DNA of 64,000 nt from SKVJ01 sp964578745 (lineage in GTDB: Bacteria; Chloroflexota; Dehalococcoidia; GIF9; AB-539-J10). The stretch spans positions 8,511 to 72,510 of the forward strand of contig CAZODZ010000003.1 of NCBI GenBank assembly GCA_964578745.1, read 5' to 3'. Positions 9,021-17,496 of this stretch are shown here, one piece after another. The notes beneath the pieces are model-generated. The model was not told where the DNA came from and ran no database searches. It saw nothing but the letters and a program-made list of their open reading frames with translations. Each line of letters opens with the position of its first letter. The stretch's first letter is position 1. Both the position numbers and the translations under genes were made by a program.

Positions 9021-9096
9021 CGCTGATGGCCCCCTGCCGTTGACTGTTTCTGGGCGGCAGGCAAGAGGGCCTGCCGGGAGAGGTTGTCAACAGGGC

Positions 9097-9124
9097 TATA
9101 TAGGATCGGGACCACGGTTGTCAT
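9097..9124 (-). promoter_or_regulatory. Candidate promoter of DUF401 paralog A
   Basis: Minus strand ATGACA (9124-9119), 16-bp spacer, TATATA (9102-9097). The leader that follows holds an inverted repeat GGCAGGC/GCCTGCC at about 9054-9073. This suggests paralog A can be transcribed separately from paralog B upstream. Confidence 0.35.
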
Positions 9125-9193
9125 CATTAGTAAGAGACGAGAGTCGCACCATTTTACGTGACGTTCCTGCGTGCGGCAATGCTGGCTGGCCAG

Positions 9194-10399
9194 TCAGGAA
9201 AGCAGTACGTACATAAAGAACAAGGTCAGTAGAACGGCGAGAGCAGGGGGCAACAGGTAGCGGTAGACAGAGGAGAGGCGCGCCTTGAAGTACTCCGCTG
9301 ACAGGACGAGGCACAGGTGCAGCGGAGATAGAAGGTATCCCATGCCACCGGCTCCGTAGGCGAGCAGGAACGAGAGACCGTCAACCGAGTGCTCGGCAGT
9401 CAGAAAGGGAAGGAGAAGGGGAATACTGATGCCGACCATCGCCGACGAGAGACCGGACGAGAATCCTATCAATAGAGGGAGCGCCGTAAGGATGACAACA
9501 GGCGGCATGCCGATGGTCTGCATGTCGTTGAACAGCGCCTGTGCCGCTCCCGACGCCTCTACGACTGTCTTGTACAGCATCACAGCGTAGAGAAGGAAGA
9601 GGATCCGGGGGTCGAACCCTGACCGCAGGCTATCTGCAACGTCATCGCGGGAGACGCGCTGTGCCACGGAAAGAGCGAGCAGGGTTACCAGGAACGCGAG
9701 AGCTGCATCAAGACCAATGATTACGAGGGCCACTACAAGCAGCACTGGCCACGATGACTGGACGATTTCCTGAGGGATACTACCACCCATGCTGTTTCCA
9801 GATGCAGGCGGAGGAGCCTTCCGCAGTATGCGGATACTTACAAGCGTGCCAAACGCTACCATGAGCAGCCAGACAGGAGCCAGATGCAGCAGGATGAAGC
9901 TCAGGGGCACCGACAGGAAGACCCCTGCCATGATGACGCCCGGATAGACGGGCGTGGCGAACTCGCAGATATGCCGGTACCAGAAGTTGATGAAGGTTGC
10001 TTCCTCTGCGCTCAGCCTCAGTCGCCTCACAAGGTCCTTCACCGCTGTAGCCGAGACCAGTGCTCCTCCAGGAAGAGGCATGAGCCCAATGGCGACCGGT
10101 GCGACGTGGATAGCCAGCCTCGGGCCTATGGTTTCCAGTGCGTTGGCCAGGCGCACCAGCATTCCCTTCAGTTCCATGAGGCGACTGAGTGACAGGGCAC
10201 AGACGATGATGGCGAGGAGTCGCAGCGTCTGGACACTGGTCAGAGCGCTGAGCATGAGCCGGGGAGTCTCGATTGGTGTGAGGACAAGCAGCGATAGCGC
10301 GATGCTGCCACAGAAGACGGCGAGCCCCAGCTGCATCCGGACGCGCAGGAGCGCCAGTACAAGAACTATGGAGGCCAGGAGCGCGAGCGACGGGCTCAT
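9194..10399 (-). CDS. DUF401 family integral membrane protein (paralog B)
   Basis: A 401-residue multi-spanning membrane protein, a tandem paralog of the gene at 7815-9020, with LMPLPGGALVSATAVKDLVRR in the matching position (core PGGALVSATA). I prefer the ATG at 10399 (MSPSLALLAS), because it aligns with the start of paralog A, over the GTG two codons upstream at 10405. The function is unknown beyond a probable transport role. The 173-bp gap to paralog A contains a candidate promoter, so the two need not be a simple operon. Confidence 0.8.
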   Translation of the reverse strand: MSPSLALLASIVLVLALLRVRMQLGLAVFCGSIALSLLVLTPIETPRLMLSALTSVQTLRLLAIIVCALSLSRLMELKGMLVRLANALETIGPRLAIHVAPVAIGLMPLPGGALVSATAVKDLVRRLRLSAEEATFINFWYRHICEFATPVYPGVIMAGVFLSVPLSFILLHLAPVWLLMVAFGTLVSIRILRKAPPPASGNSMGGSIPQEIVQSSWPVLLVVALVIIGLDAALAFLVTLLALSVAQRVSRDDVADSLRSGFDPRILFLLYAVMLYKTVVEASGAAQALFNDMQTIGMPPVVILTALPLLIGFSSGLSSAMVGISIPLLLPFLTAEHSVDGLSFLLAYGAGGMGYLLSPLHLCLVLSAEYFKARLSSVYRYLLPPALAVLLTLFFMYVLLS

Positions 10400-10437
10400 C
10401 GGCACCCCGGGACATGCAGCAGAGTCACAGAATGGGA

Positions 10438-10465
10438 ATTATACGCGCATCGGAAAGAGGCGCAA
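10438..10465 (-). promoter_or_regulatory. Promoter of DUF401 paralog B
   Basis: Minus strand TTGCGC (10465-10460), 16-bp spacer, perfect -10 TATAAT (10443-10438). The predicted start is near 10431, leaving about 30 nt before the ATG at 10399. Confidence 0.5.
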
Positions 10466-10562
10466 TGGCCTTCGCGGCAGGCAGGCGCTCCACTGTATGC
10501 GACGGCATTGGATTCGTATACAATCGAGCTCTGGTACTCCATGGCAGACGAAGGGAGGACTC

Positions 10563-11102
10563 ATGACCGAGATACGCAGAGATGATGAACGATTCCCCCG
10601 CATCGAACGGGAGCAGCCGCAGCTGCCTGAGGGCTGGACGGAGCTGCGTAGGGCAAAAGCTTCAGCGAAGACCGGATGGACATACTACCGCGAACTGGTG
10701 AAGCTTCTTCATGACGAGCTGGGCGAGAAACATACCGCCACCATACTGTGCAGACTGATGAAAGCCATGGCCCACCGATATTTCGATGCATCCATGAAGA
10801 AGTTCGGCGTGGAAGGGAATGACGCCTGGGCACTTGCTAGTTACTTCAAGCTGGCCACCGGCGACGTGATCGGCTACAAAGCGGAGCTGATACAGGAGGG
10901 CCCGAAGAAGGTCGTGTACCGCCTCTATCCGCCGTGTCTCTGGTTTCCCGACCTGGATATTCCTCCCAGCTTCTGTCTCGCGGAAGACTGTTTCGAAGAG
11001 GAGGTCGTCCGTACCCATAACCCGGCAGTCAGAGTCTATTGTCGTTCACTGCTCACATGGGGGGACCCTTACTGCGAGACGGTCTTCGAGGATGTGGGCT
11101 GA
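10563..11102 (+). CDS. L-2-amino-thiazoline-4-carboxylate hydrolase-like protein
   Basis: A 179-residue soluble protein. The helical half (LHDELGEKHTATILCRLM) followed by a beta-rich half ending LLTWGDPYCETVFEDV fits the pattern of the ATC hydrolase family (PF14196) as I remember it, but I cannot run a profile. ATG 10563 is supported by GGGAGG 4 nt upstream. A TACAAT at 10519-10524 may be its -10. Members of this family are often of unknown role, so the enzymatic name should be read as a family label. It is divergent from DUF401 paralog B. Confidence 0.55.
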   Translation: MTEIRRDDERFPRIEREQPQLPEGWTELRRAKASAKTGWTYYRELVKLLHDELGEKHTATILCRLMKAMAHRYFDASMKKFGVEGNDAWALASYFKLATGDVIGYKAELIQEGPKKVVYRLYPPCLWFPDLDIPPSFCLAEDCFEEEVVRTHNPAVRVYCRSLLTWGDPYCETVFEDVG

Positions 11103-11116
11103 CAGAGGCGGTGTAC

Positions 11117-11818
11117 TCACACCCGAGTTGCACTGTGCCGCTTGATGGCATGAAAGGCACAGTGCGGTGCCCCCTTTGTGTCGACGAAGTGCAGCAGCGT
11201 GCCCGGTGCTTCCGAGGTCTCCACCAGTTCCATGCCGAGAGCGGAGATGGCACCGATCACCGACTGTTCGCTGTAGAGGATGAATGACCTGTCGACCCCG
11301 TAGTCATGGTCGTGCAGTGTCAGGATTCCTTCGCCGCACTTGAACATCAGTTGCAGAAGGCCGCCGGGACGCAGCACGCGGATGAGCTCCGGGAACGTGA
11401 CAGCGAACGTGTCCTCAGCCGGTATGTGCTGAATCACTGCATTGCAGAGGACAAGGTCGAAGGTCCCTGTCTCATACGACAGGGGTTTGCTCAAGTCGGC
11501 GACCGAGACCCGGTCGGCTATCTCAGGGTGCATCCTCCGCGCGGTATCCACGTTCTCCTGTACAGCGTCGATACCCCAGGCATCATATCCATCACACCAC
11601 AGCTTGTAGACGTCACGTGCACCTGCTCCACAGCCAGCATCGAGCGCATGTCCCTCCGGCACAATCGCTTCCGCGCGCCGCAGAATATCCCAGTCGTTCT
11701 TCAGCCAGGGGAGGGATGAACTTGCGTACGTCGACTGTGTGAAGGAGTGCGCGACCTCGGCATAGCGGCTTGAGTGAAGGCGGTAGAATCCGGCTGATGT
11801 GTCAGGCTGGTGTGACAT
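11117..11818 (-). CDS. Class I SAM-dependent methyltransferase
   Basis: A 233-residue methyltransferase. Motif I is ALDAGCGAGARDV near residue 57. The acidic residue ending strand 2 is in YDAWGIDAVQEN. LVLCNAVIQHIP is the motif IV region and VLRPGGLLQLMFK the post-motif. The substrate is unknown. It lies 40 nt downstream of the histidine kinase gene on the same strand and is probably the last gene of that operon. Confidence 0.8.
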   Translation of the reverse strand: MSHQPDTSAGFYRLHSSRYAEVAHSFTQSTYASSSLPWLKNDWDILRRAEAIVPEGHALDAGCGAGARDVYKLWCDGYDAWGIDAVQENVDTARRMHPEIADRVSVADLSKPLSYETGTFDLVLCNAVIQHIPAEDTFAVTFPELIRVLRPGGLLQLMFKCGEGILTLHDHDYGVDRSFILYSEQSVIGAISALGMELVETSEAPGTLLHFVDTKGAPHCAFHAIKRHSATRV

Positions 11819-11858
11819 GGGGATACATGGTAGCAGAAGAGTGGCGCCTGTGTGGTCC

Positions 11859-14267
11859 CTACTGTAGCCCCTGCTGTTCGAGGGGGAGGGTCACCTCAAT
11901 CGTTGTGCCTCGGCCCTGCACGCCGTCGATGCTCAGCATGCCGCCGATTGACCTGACGCGCTCGCGCATGCCGATGAATCCGAAGGACATAGCACTCTCT
12001 GTCTCTTCAGCTGTCACCCCGCGGCCGTTGTCTGAGATGGCCAGAACGATGTGAGAGGGCTCCTTCTTCAAACTAAGCCGGGCACGCGTTGCCCCAGAAT
12101 GCCGTGCAACGTTTGTGAGCGACTCCTGGCACACGCGGAACAGGGCAGTGGAGATGGTCCCGTCAGGCGCCGCCGTCTCGTCCAGCTCGATGTCACATGG
12201 TATGCCGCTCTTCTCTTCGAACGTTCGCGCGAGCCACTCGAGGGCAGCTGTGAGGCCAAGGTCGTCGAGTACTCCGGGGCGCAACTCGGAGGAGATGCGT
12301 TGCACGGCGCGGATGGTGCTGTCGACCATTGACATCATTGTGCCCACCTTCTCATGGATCACTGAGGGCGCCTCCCGGTCGTGTCGTGAAAGCCATGAGA
12401 GGTCCATCTTCAGTGCAGTGAGGGCCTGTCCCAGTTCATCGTGCAGCTCGCGGGCGATACCAGCCCGTTCCTGTTCGCGGGCCGATTCGAGATGCGCAGC
12501 CAGCTCCCGCATGCGTTCCCGTGAGCGGCGCAGTTCCTCTTCGATCTGGTTCCGCTCGGTGACGTCGCGCAGCACGCAGAGGATGGAGATGCGGCCATCC
12601 GGGTCTGTGAGTTGCGCCGCCATCAAATCGTACTGGTGCTGCCCGATGTTCCTTGACGTGCGGATGGTAGTGCCTGCCCCCTGTGTACAGATAGGTGTAG
12701 TGCAGGCATTGCACTGACCGTTATCGCTCAGCACCTTGCTGCACGGGTCGCCGGGCTGCAGCTGCAGCCTCTTCTGGGCTGAGGAATTGAGGAACTTGAC
12801 CCGCCTGGACGGCCCGAAGATGATGATGCTGTCTTCCATCCCGTTGAGCCAGTGCTCCAGGTCTCGTCGGGCACGCACGGCGCCGCTGTACAAACGGGCG
12901 TTCTCCAAGGCTATGGCCATCTGGTTGCTGAGGACCTCGAGAAGGTGCCGGTCTTCGCCGGAATACTCGCGGGCTGAATACTTGGGGCCGAGAATGAGGA
13001 GGCCAGCCAGGCTACCGTGAGGCGATGTCATCGGGACGAGCAGGTGCGCCCCCACGGCGTCGAGCAGCTCCCTCTCCCTGCTTGAAAGGCCCTGAAGGAG
13101 TGGTTCAATCTTGAGCATTCGGTGAACGAGTACTTCCGGGTGACTCTCAAGCCAACGGATGAGTGTGCCGTCAGCACGAAGGGACCCGGGTCGGGGAACG
13201 TGCTGGAGACCTTCACAGTGGAACAGCTCAAGGGCCTCACGGCCTTCAGAAGGCAGAAAGAGGCAGGTGCATGAGGAGTGCAGAGCATCTGTCACGAGCC
13301 GCGTAAGCCGGCAGCCGAGTTCCGTCAGGTTCACACTGTGGTGGGCCTCCTCGCCAAATCGTTGCAACGCTCTCAGCGCGTCATATCGCTCCCGGAAGAA
13401 GAGTCGGTCGACGAGTTCACTGGCTGCCGTGTACAGAGGGCGTAGCAGCAGCGCCAGCAAAAGCACCAAGATGACATAACCCCAGAAGCTCTCAAGGCGC
13501 GTGCCCAAGTGTTTGTGTAGCACGAAGACGGTAATGACGTATGGCAGGGCGACCATGACACCCAGCAGAAGGTATGTCAGCGTTCGCCGGGCGACACAGG
13601 GGATATCGAGCAGCCGGTACTCCAAGAGGGCGATGGCGGTTACTATACAGAAGAGGATGTTCGTCCATATGCCGACGGGAGGAAAGTCCGTGAAGATGTC
13701 GATCAGTGTGCCTACGAGTGGCAGAGAGGCCCCTATCATCAGGAACAGGAGACGGTTCCTCTCTTCATACGAGGAAGTGGTCAGGTACCGCCGCAGCAGC
13801 ACGTAGACTCCGCACGCGAGCAGCGCCAGGGCGGTAGCTGACGCGGGGATGGCGAGGATGCCCGGCACCGGGGCGTAGCCGTACTCAGCAATCCGCAGGT
13901 CCTCAACGAGTAGGCCCAGTGCACTGGCCAGAGCAAAGCCGGCGACGAGCAGATACGATACGACGAGGGTGTGTTTGCGGCGGAAGGGGCCGGAGTATTC
14001 GAGCGAGAAGTGGTAGAAGCCGAGGAACATGACCATTATTGCTGCGGCTGCGCTTCTATCCCAGATGAGAGCGACATGTATGTCGTGGCTCATGCGCATC
14101 CCAAGGATGGATAGCGCCCATATCACAAGGCCGGTTGCCATGACGAAAAAAGCCCTGCGGCTGCGCGACGCCGGGGCCCAGCTCGCAACTATTGCGGCGA
14201 TTATCACACCGACGATGGCGGCGACCGCTGGTGGCAGAACGTATGAGAGGGTCCCTATCTGTGTCAC
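11859..14267 (-). CDS. Membrane sensor histidine kinase with GAF and PAS domains (NarL-partner type)
   Basis: An 802-residue kinase. About eight N-terminal membrane segments (residues 1-290) are followed by a GAF domain (about 310-470), a PAS domain (about 480-590), a HisKA_3 dimerisation helix with phospho-acceptor ELHDELGQAL near 615, and an HATPase_c with N-box CQESLTNVARHSG and G-box SDNGRGV and GFIGMRERV. Such kinases normally signal to NarL/LuxR-type regulators, but none is encoded nearby, so the kinase is an orphan here. The PAS domain has four cysteines (C-x9-C-x2-C-x4-C, near 520-540), possibly redox or metal sensing. The start is GTG at 14267, overlapping the TGA of the GH3-like gene by 4 nt. 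Confidence 0.9.
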   Translation of the reverse strand: MTQIGTLSYVLPPAVAAIVGVIIAAIVASWAPASRSRRAFFVMATGLVIWALSILGMRMSHDIHVALIWDRSAAAAIMVMFLGFYHFSLEYSGPFRRKHTLVVSYLLVAGFALASALGLLVEDLRIAEYGYAPVPGILAIPASATALALLACGVYVLLRRYLTTSSYEERNRLLFLMIGASLPLVGTLIDIFTDFPPVGIWTNILFCIVTAIALLEYRLLDIPCVARRTLTYLLLGVMVALPYVITVFVLHKHLGTRLESFWGYVILVLLLALLLRPLYTAASELVDRLFFRERYDALRALQRFGEEAHHSVNLTELGCRLTRLVTDALHSSCTCLFLPSEGREALELFHCEGLQHVPRPGSLRADGTLIRWLESHPEVLVHRMLKIEPLLQGLSSRERELLDAVGAHLLVPMTSPHGSLAGLLILGPKYSAREYSGEDRHLLEVLSNQMAIALENARLYSGAVRARRDLEHWLNGMEDSIIIFGPSRRVKFLNSSAQKRLQLQPGDPCSKVLSDNGQCNACTTPICTQGAGTTIRTSRNIGQHQYDLMAAQLTDPDGRISILCVLRDVTERNQIEEELRRSRERMRELAAHLESAREQERAGIARELHDELGQALTALKMDLSWLSRHDREAPSVIHEKVGTMMSMVDSTIRAVQRISSELRPGVLDDLGLTAALEWLARTFEEKSGIPCDIELDETAAPDGTISTALFRVCQESLTNVARHSGATRARLSLKKEPSHIVLAISDNGRGVTAEETESAMSFGFIGMRERVRSIGGMLSIDGVQGRGTTIEVTLPLEQQGLQ

Positions 14268-15865
14268 CTTGCGGTTGCGACCCCCTGCAGCAACGCATTC
14301 AGCACAGTGTCGGACGCGTTCACATGAGGAGGCTTGAGGTGAGCGGGATCGGCGCCAGCCAGCTGTTGCCGCTCAGCATAGCGGTCGAATGTCCCCGCTG
14401 GGAGGATGGTCACCCTCACCGGTTGGTAGCCAAGGTAAGAGTCGATGTCCCGATAGTCGGGGTCGGTGCGCTTCAACTGCCTGTCGATCATCGCCGCCAG
14501 CCCCTCCGGCGTGACGTCATCCTTCAGTTCGATGTACAGGCGGAGGAAGGCCTGACCACCATCATACTCCTTGACGGCGGCCCAGTCAGCATAGCGCACG
14601 CCTGTGCTCTCTATTGCTTCCCATAGTGTGCGCTCGTCCAGGCACGTAAGTGCTGCGAGGTCGATTGTCTCGCCCACGCGTCGCTGGAAGTGCATGTGCG
14701 GCAGCCTGATGCCGGTCGCGTCGTCCCGCAGGCCAGTGAACTTGACAAGATCCTTCATGCGGTAACGAAGAAGCGGCATGCCGTAGAAGTGAGTTATGAC
14801 GACCTCGTACAGCTCACCCTCTCGTACTTCGTCGAGCAGCACCGTGGCTGGCTGGTAAGACGGGTCTTCCATCCACCTCTCGACCTCGGGCAGAGGTATG
14901 AATTCGTAGAAAGCGATGTCAGGGAAGAAGTACATGCCGTCCTTCTTCCATGACTGGACGGCGAGGACCATGGCCTCGGCGCAGGCATAGAACTCGCACG
15001 GCTCCGCGCCCCAGTAGCGAGTGATTGCTTTCTTGTAGATGGCGGTGTCCATGCCGGATGTGACGATAGCCTTGGATGGCCAGAGGTCGCGGGGCAAAAC
15101 GGGACGGTGTTCGCGTCTCGCGCGTGCTCGTGCTCTGAACAGGCGGAGCAGTACTGCCGGATGGAGCATGGCGGCCGTGAGGCTCGTCTTGCGCGTGTGC
15201 TGTTCGAATTGCTCGCCCATCTTGACCAGTACACTGGCGATTGCCCCGATAACGTCTACTCCATCCCTCAAGGCCAGCTGGAAGCCTGCTGCCACACGTC
15301 GCTGAAAGGGCATGTTGCCGGCGGTGTCACGGGGTGGGAGCGCCTTGAAGCTGACGCGTTTGGCCAGGGAGTCAATCATGGAGCCGGACATGTATGGTGG
15401 AGGTGGTAGAACGAGCAGGAAGCGGAAGCCGGGCCCGTAGTTGATCTCCCCGCGCTGCCGCGCGGAAGCGAGCGTGACGATAGAAAGGCAAGCCTTGTTT
15501 GCCCGTTCCAGGAAGTCGGCACTGTGGGGAACCCACTTGAACTGCCCCTGCCGGCCGGAGGAATGACACCAGAGAGCCGGTTTGCAGGCAAGCACGTCCT
15601 CCCGCTGTTCGCTGAGGTACGGCGTATAGTCCTCGAAGGTCGTAAGTGGGACGGTGTGACGGAACTCGTCGACACTGCCGGGCTTGCTGTCGCCCATGAT
15701 CTTTCTACCCAAGGTGCTCGACCAGACCCTTTCAATCTGGTCCAGCAGCAGCTCTTTCTGAATGGCCATGAACTCTTCAATGCTGAGATCCAGGAAGCCG
15801 CAGTACCGCTTCCAGAGTTCCCTGTGGGTCAACTTGTCGAAGTAAGCATCCTCAGCTCTCACCAT
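14264..15865 (-). CDS. GH3-like / adenylate-forming acyl ligase family protein
   Basis: A 533-residue protein resembling the GH3 family (acyl-acid amido synthetases of the adenylating superfamily). Visible features are CHSSGRQGQFKWVPHS near residue 100 in the place of the ATP loop, EFYACAEAMVLAVQ near 290, FYEFIPL near 320, and GELYEVVITHFYGMPLLRYRMKD near 355 (GLYRYRxGD-like in GH3). Bacterial homologues mostly lack a known substrate. ATG 15865 is preceded by GGAGGAGAGC. Its start lies inside the end of the upstream methyltransferase (14-nt overlap) and its stop overlaps the kinase start, so the three genes are translationally coupled. Confidence 0.75.
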   Translation of the reverse strand: MVRAEDAYFDKLTHRELWKRYCGFLDLSIEEFMAIQKELLLDQIERVWSSTLGRKIMGDSKPGSVDEFRHTVPLTTFEDYTPYLSEQREDVLACKPALWCHSSGRQGQFKWVPHSADFLERANKACLSIVTLASARQRGEINYGPGFRFLLVLPPPPYMSGSMIDSLAKRVSFKALPPRDTAGNMPFQRRVAAGFQLALRDGVDVIGAIASVLVKMGEQFEQHTRKTSLTAAMLHPAVLLRLFRARARARREHRPVLPRDLWPSKAIVTSGMDTAIYKKAITRYWGAEPCEFYACAEAMVLAVQSWKKDGMYFFPDIAFYEFIPLPEVERWMEDPSYQPATVLLDEVREGELYEVVITHFYGMPLLRYRMKDLVKFTGLRDDATGIRLPHMHFQRRVGETIDLAALTCLDERTLWEAIESTGVRYADWAAVKEYDGGQAFLRLYIELKDDVTPEGLAAMIDRQLKRTDPDYRDIDSYLGYQPVRVTILPAGTFDRYAERQQLAGADPAHLKPPHVNASDTVLNALLQGVATAR

Positions 15866-16580
15866 GCTCTCCTCCAGTGGTCTTGGTTCCAGAGACTATA
15901 TGATCGCGATAGACCGGGTCTTGTTCGATGACATCGATCGCTGCGCCAAGCCGGAGAAACAGAGCTTCCAAGTCCCGGCGTGTGTATGTCGTTGGCCGGG
16001 GGCGCAGCATCAACGGGAGATAGACCAGCCCTGTCAGCAGCCCGGAGAGCGCACCGTGTACCTTTGCCCCCGCTGTCGGCGCCCTGTTTCTGATTCCGTG
16101 GCGCAGAAGCGCCATGCCGAGACCGAGGCCTTCTCCTTTCGATGGGTAGCTGATGACAAAGCGGCCCCCGGGCCTCAACACCCTCAGCATCTCGCGTGTA
16201 GCGGCCTCAGGCGACTCGACGAAGTCGGTCAAGTGGTACGCGAGAAGCCGGTCGAAGCTGTCTGGCCTGAAGCCCAGGCTGTGCGCGTCCATCAGAAGGA
16301 GCGACTGGGAGGTGCCGTTACCCTTGTGCCGTGCTCTCCTCAGTGCGGTGGCCGAGAAATCGATGCCGGTGAGTTGGAGATCCTGCTCGAACCGAGAGAG
16401 GTGAGAGAGTTCATTCCCTGTGCCAAGTCCGACGCAAAGGATGCGGTGCCCGGCCGAGGGTGCCAGCAGCCAGGCGAGGCGTTCCTGCACTTCTACGTAA
16501 CGCAGTAGACGCGCTGTCGTGAAGTCATACAGTCGATTATAGACAAGGTCGAAATAGATGCGCGCCAACATGGAACCCAT
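15852..16580 (-). CDS. Class I SAM-dependent methyltransferase, first gene of the kinase operon
   Basis: A 242-residue methyltransferase with motif I ILCVGLGTGNELSHLSR near residue 47, TGIDFSATALRRAR near 72, and EMLRVLRPGGRFVISYP near 130. The substrate is unknown; its C-terminal half is basic and partly hydrophobic (LLTGLVYLPLMLRP). Upstream, TATAAT ends 6 nt before the ATG and there is no Shine-Dalgarno, which predicts a leaderless transcript. It heads a likely operon with the GH3-like ligase, the sensor kinase and a second methyltransferase. Confidence 0.8.
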   Translation of the reverse strand: MGSMLARIYFDLVYNRLYDFTTARLLRYVEVQERLAWLLAPSAGHRILCVGLGTGNELSHLSRFEQDLQLTGIDFSATALRRARHKGNGTSQSLLLMDAHSLGFRPDSFDRLLAYHLTDFVESPEAATREMLRVLRPGGRFVISYPSKGEGLGLGMALLRHGIRNRAPTAGAKVHGALSGLLTGLVYLPLMLRPRPTTYTRRDLEALFLRLGAAIDVIEQDPVYRDHIVSGTKTTGGEHGES

Positions 16581-16586
16581 TGGACC

Positions 16587-16592
16587 ATTATA
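16587..16592 (-). promoter_or_regulatory. -10 element for the methyltransferase-GH3-kinase operon
   Basis: A perfect TATAAT on the minus strand (16592-16587), 6 nt before the ATG at 16580. +1 would coincide with the start codon. No recognisable -35 at 16-18 bp, so an activator may be needed. Confidence 0.5.
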
Positions 16593-16702
16593 GCCAGACG
16601 GGCTTCGTTCTTGTGTGCTGCACCTGCCCTTAGACGCCCTCCACTGTATGATGAGGTCCGCAATTCACTGTAAGAAGAATGCCCATATGTCTCGTGTTGG
16701 TG

Positions 16703-17329
16703 TCAGGAAACTGTACCAGAGATGATGCCGGTAATCGCCAGGCCTCGCAGGATGAGGTTGACGGCTATCGCTGCAAGCAGGAGACTGAACACCTTCGATA
16801 CAGCCCGGATGCCACCACGGCCCATGACGCTCAGAACGCGATTGCTGCTGAGACAGATGAGCCAGGCAACAGCGACGTTGGCGAGAAAAGCTGTCAGCAC
16901 GATGAAGAACGACATCTGAGCGGATAGCAGGAGAAGCGTCGTGATGGTTGCCGGTCCTGCGAGCAAGGGCGTGCCGATGGGTACAACCGCGACCATTTCC
17001 TCCTTAACGACGTCCATAGACCTGCCTGAAGTCATGTTCAGTATCGACTGCACGAGCAATACGATGCCGCCGGCGATTGCGAATGAACCCACAGAGATAC
17101 CCATGAGTGAAAGCATTGCCTGACCGAAGAGGAGGAAGGCAAGCCCAACCCCAAGCGCCGTTAGGATGGCCACGTGCACTGAACGGCGGCGCTCCCTGTA
17201 CGTGAGCCCCTCGGAAAGAGAGACGATAATCGGCGGCAGGGAGAGTGCATCAATGGCTATGAACAGCGGTACGAAAGCCCCAAGAAAGGCAGGGAAGAAC
17301 GCCACTGCGGACGACCATATCTCCCCCAT
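16703..17329 (-). CDS. MarC family integral membrane protein
   Basis: A 208-residue UPF0056/MarC protein with six predicted membrane helices. Family patterns include FVPLFIAIDALSLPPIIVSL near residue 18-37 and VPIGTPLLAGPATITTLLLL near 116. The transported species is not known despite the historical link to multiple antibiotic resistance. The promoter TTGACA-17-TAGCAT ends 9 nt before the ATG, so the leader would be only 2-3 nt. It is transcribed toward the methyltransferase operon, with a 122-bp gap in which I see no terminator. Confidence 0.9.
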   Translation of the reverse strand: MGEIWSSAVAFFPAFLGAFVPLFIAIDALSLPPIIVSLSEGLTYRERRRSVHVAILTALGVGLAFLLFGQAMLSLMGISVGSFAIAGGIVLLVQSILNMTSGRSMDVVKEEMVAVVPIGTPLLAGPATITTLLLLSAQMSFFIVLTAFLANVAVAWLICLSSNRVLSVMGRGGIRAVSKVFSLLLAAIAVNLILRGLAITGIISGTVS

Positions 17330-17338
17330 CGCACTACG

Positions 17339-17367
17339 ATGCTAGACAAGGCGCGGCGGTGTGTCAA
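17339..17367 (-). promoter_or_regulatory. Promoter of marC, nested in a hairpin
   Basis: Minus strand TTGACA (17367-17362), 17 bp, TAGCAT (17344-17339), then 9 nt to the ATG at 17329. The -35 sits in the loop of an imperfect inverted repeat (arms 17355-17363 and 17368-17376, 9 bp with one G-U pair, loop TCAA). That hairpin may also serve as the end of the upstream U32-like transcript. Confidence 0.55.
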
Positions 17368-17387
17368 CACGCCGCCGGTGCGTGTAC

Positions 17388-17495
17388 CTACACGAACGTG
17401 AGAAGTCGGCGCGGGTTCTCGACCATGACGGTCTGTATCACGGCATTGGCCACGCCCTTCTGCCCCATCGGTGGGACCACACTCTCCCCGTACCG
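17388..17495 (-). pseudogene. C-terminal remnant of a phosphotriesterase/amidohydrolase-like gene
   Basis: Reading the minus strand from 17495 to the TAG at 17390-17388 gives about 35 codons. They include GVANAVIQTVMVENPRRLLTFV-like text (key residues: Gly-Val-Ala-Asn and ENPRRLL before the stop). This resembles the C terminus of phosphotriesterase-like metal hydrolases, which end with a V-x-NPRRLL pattern. There is no start codon and the rest of the protein is absent. The fragment abuts the stop codon of the U32-like gene and looks like the leftover of a deletion. It could alternatively be a chance reading frame. Confidence 0.4.
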
Positions 17496-17496
17496 G

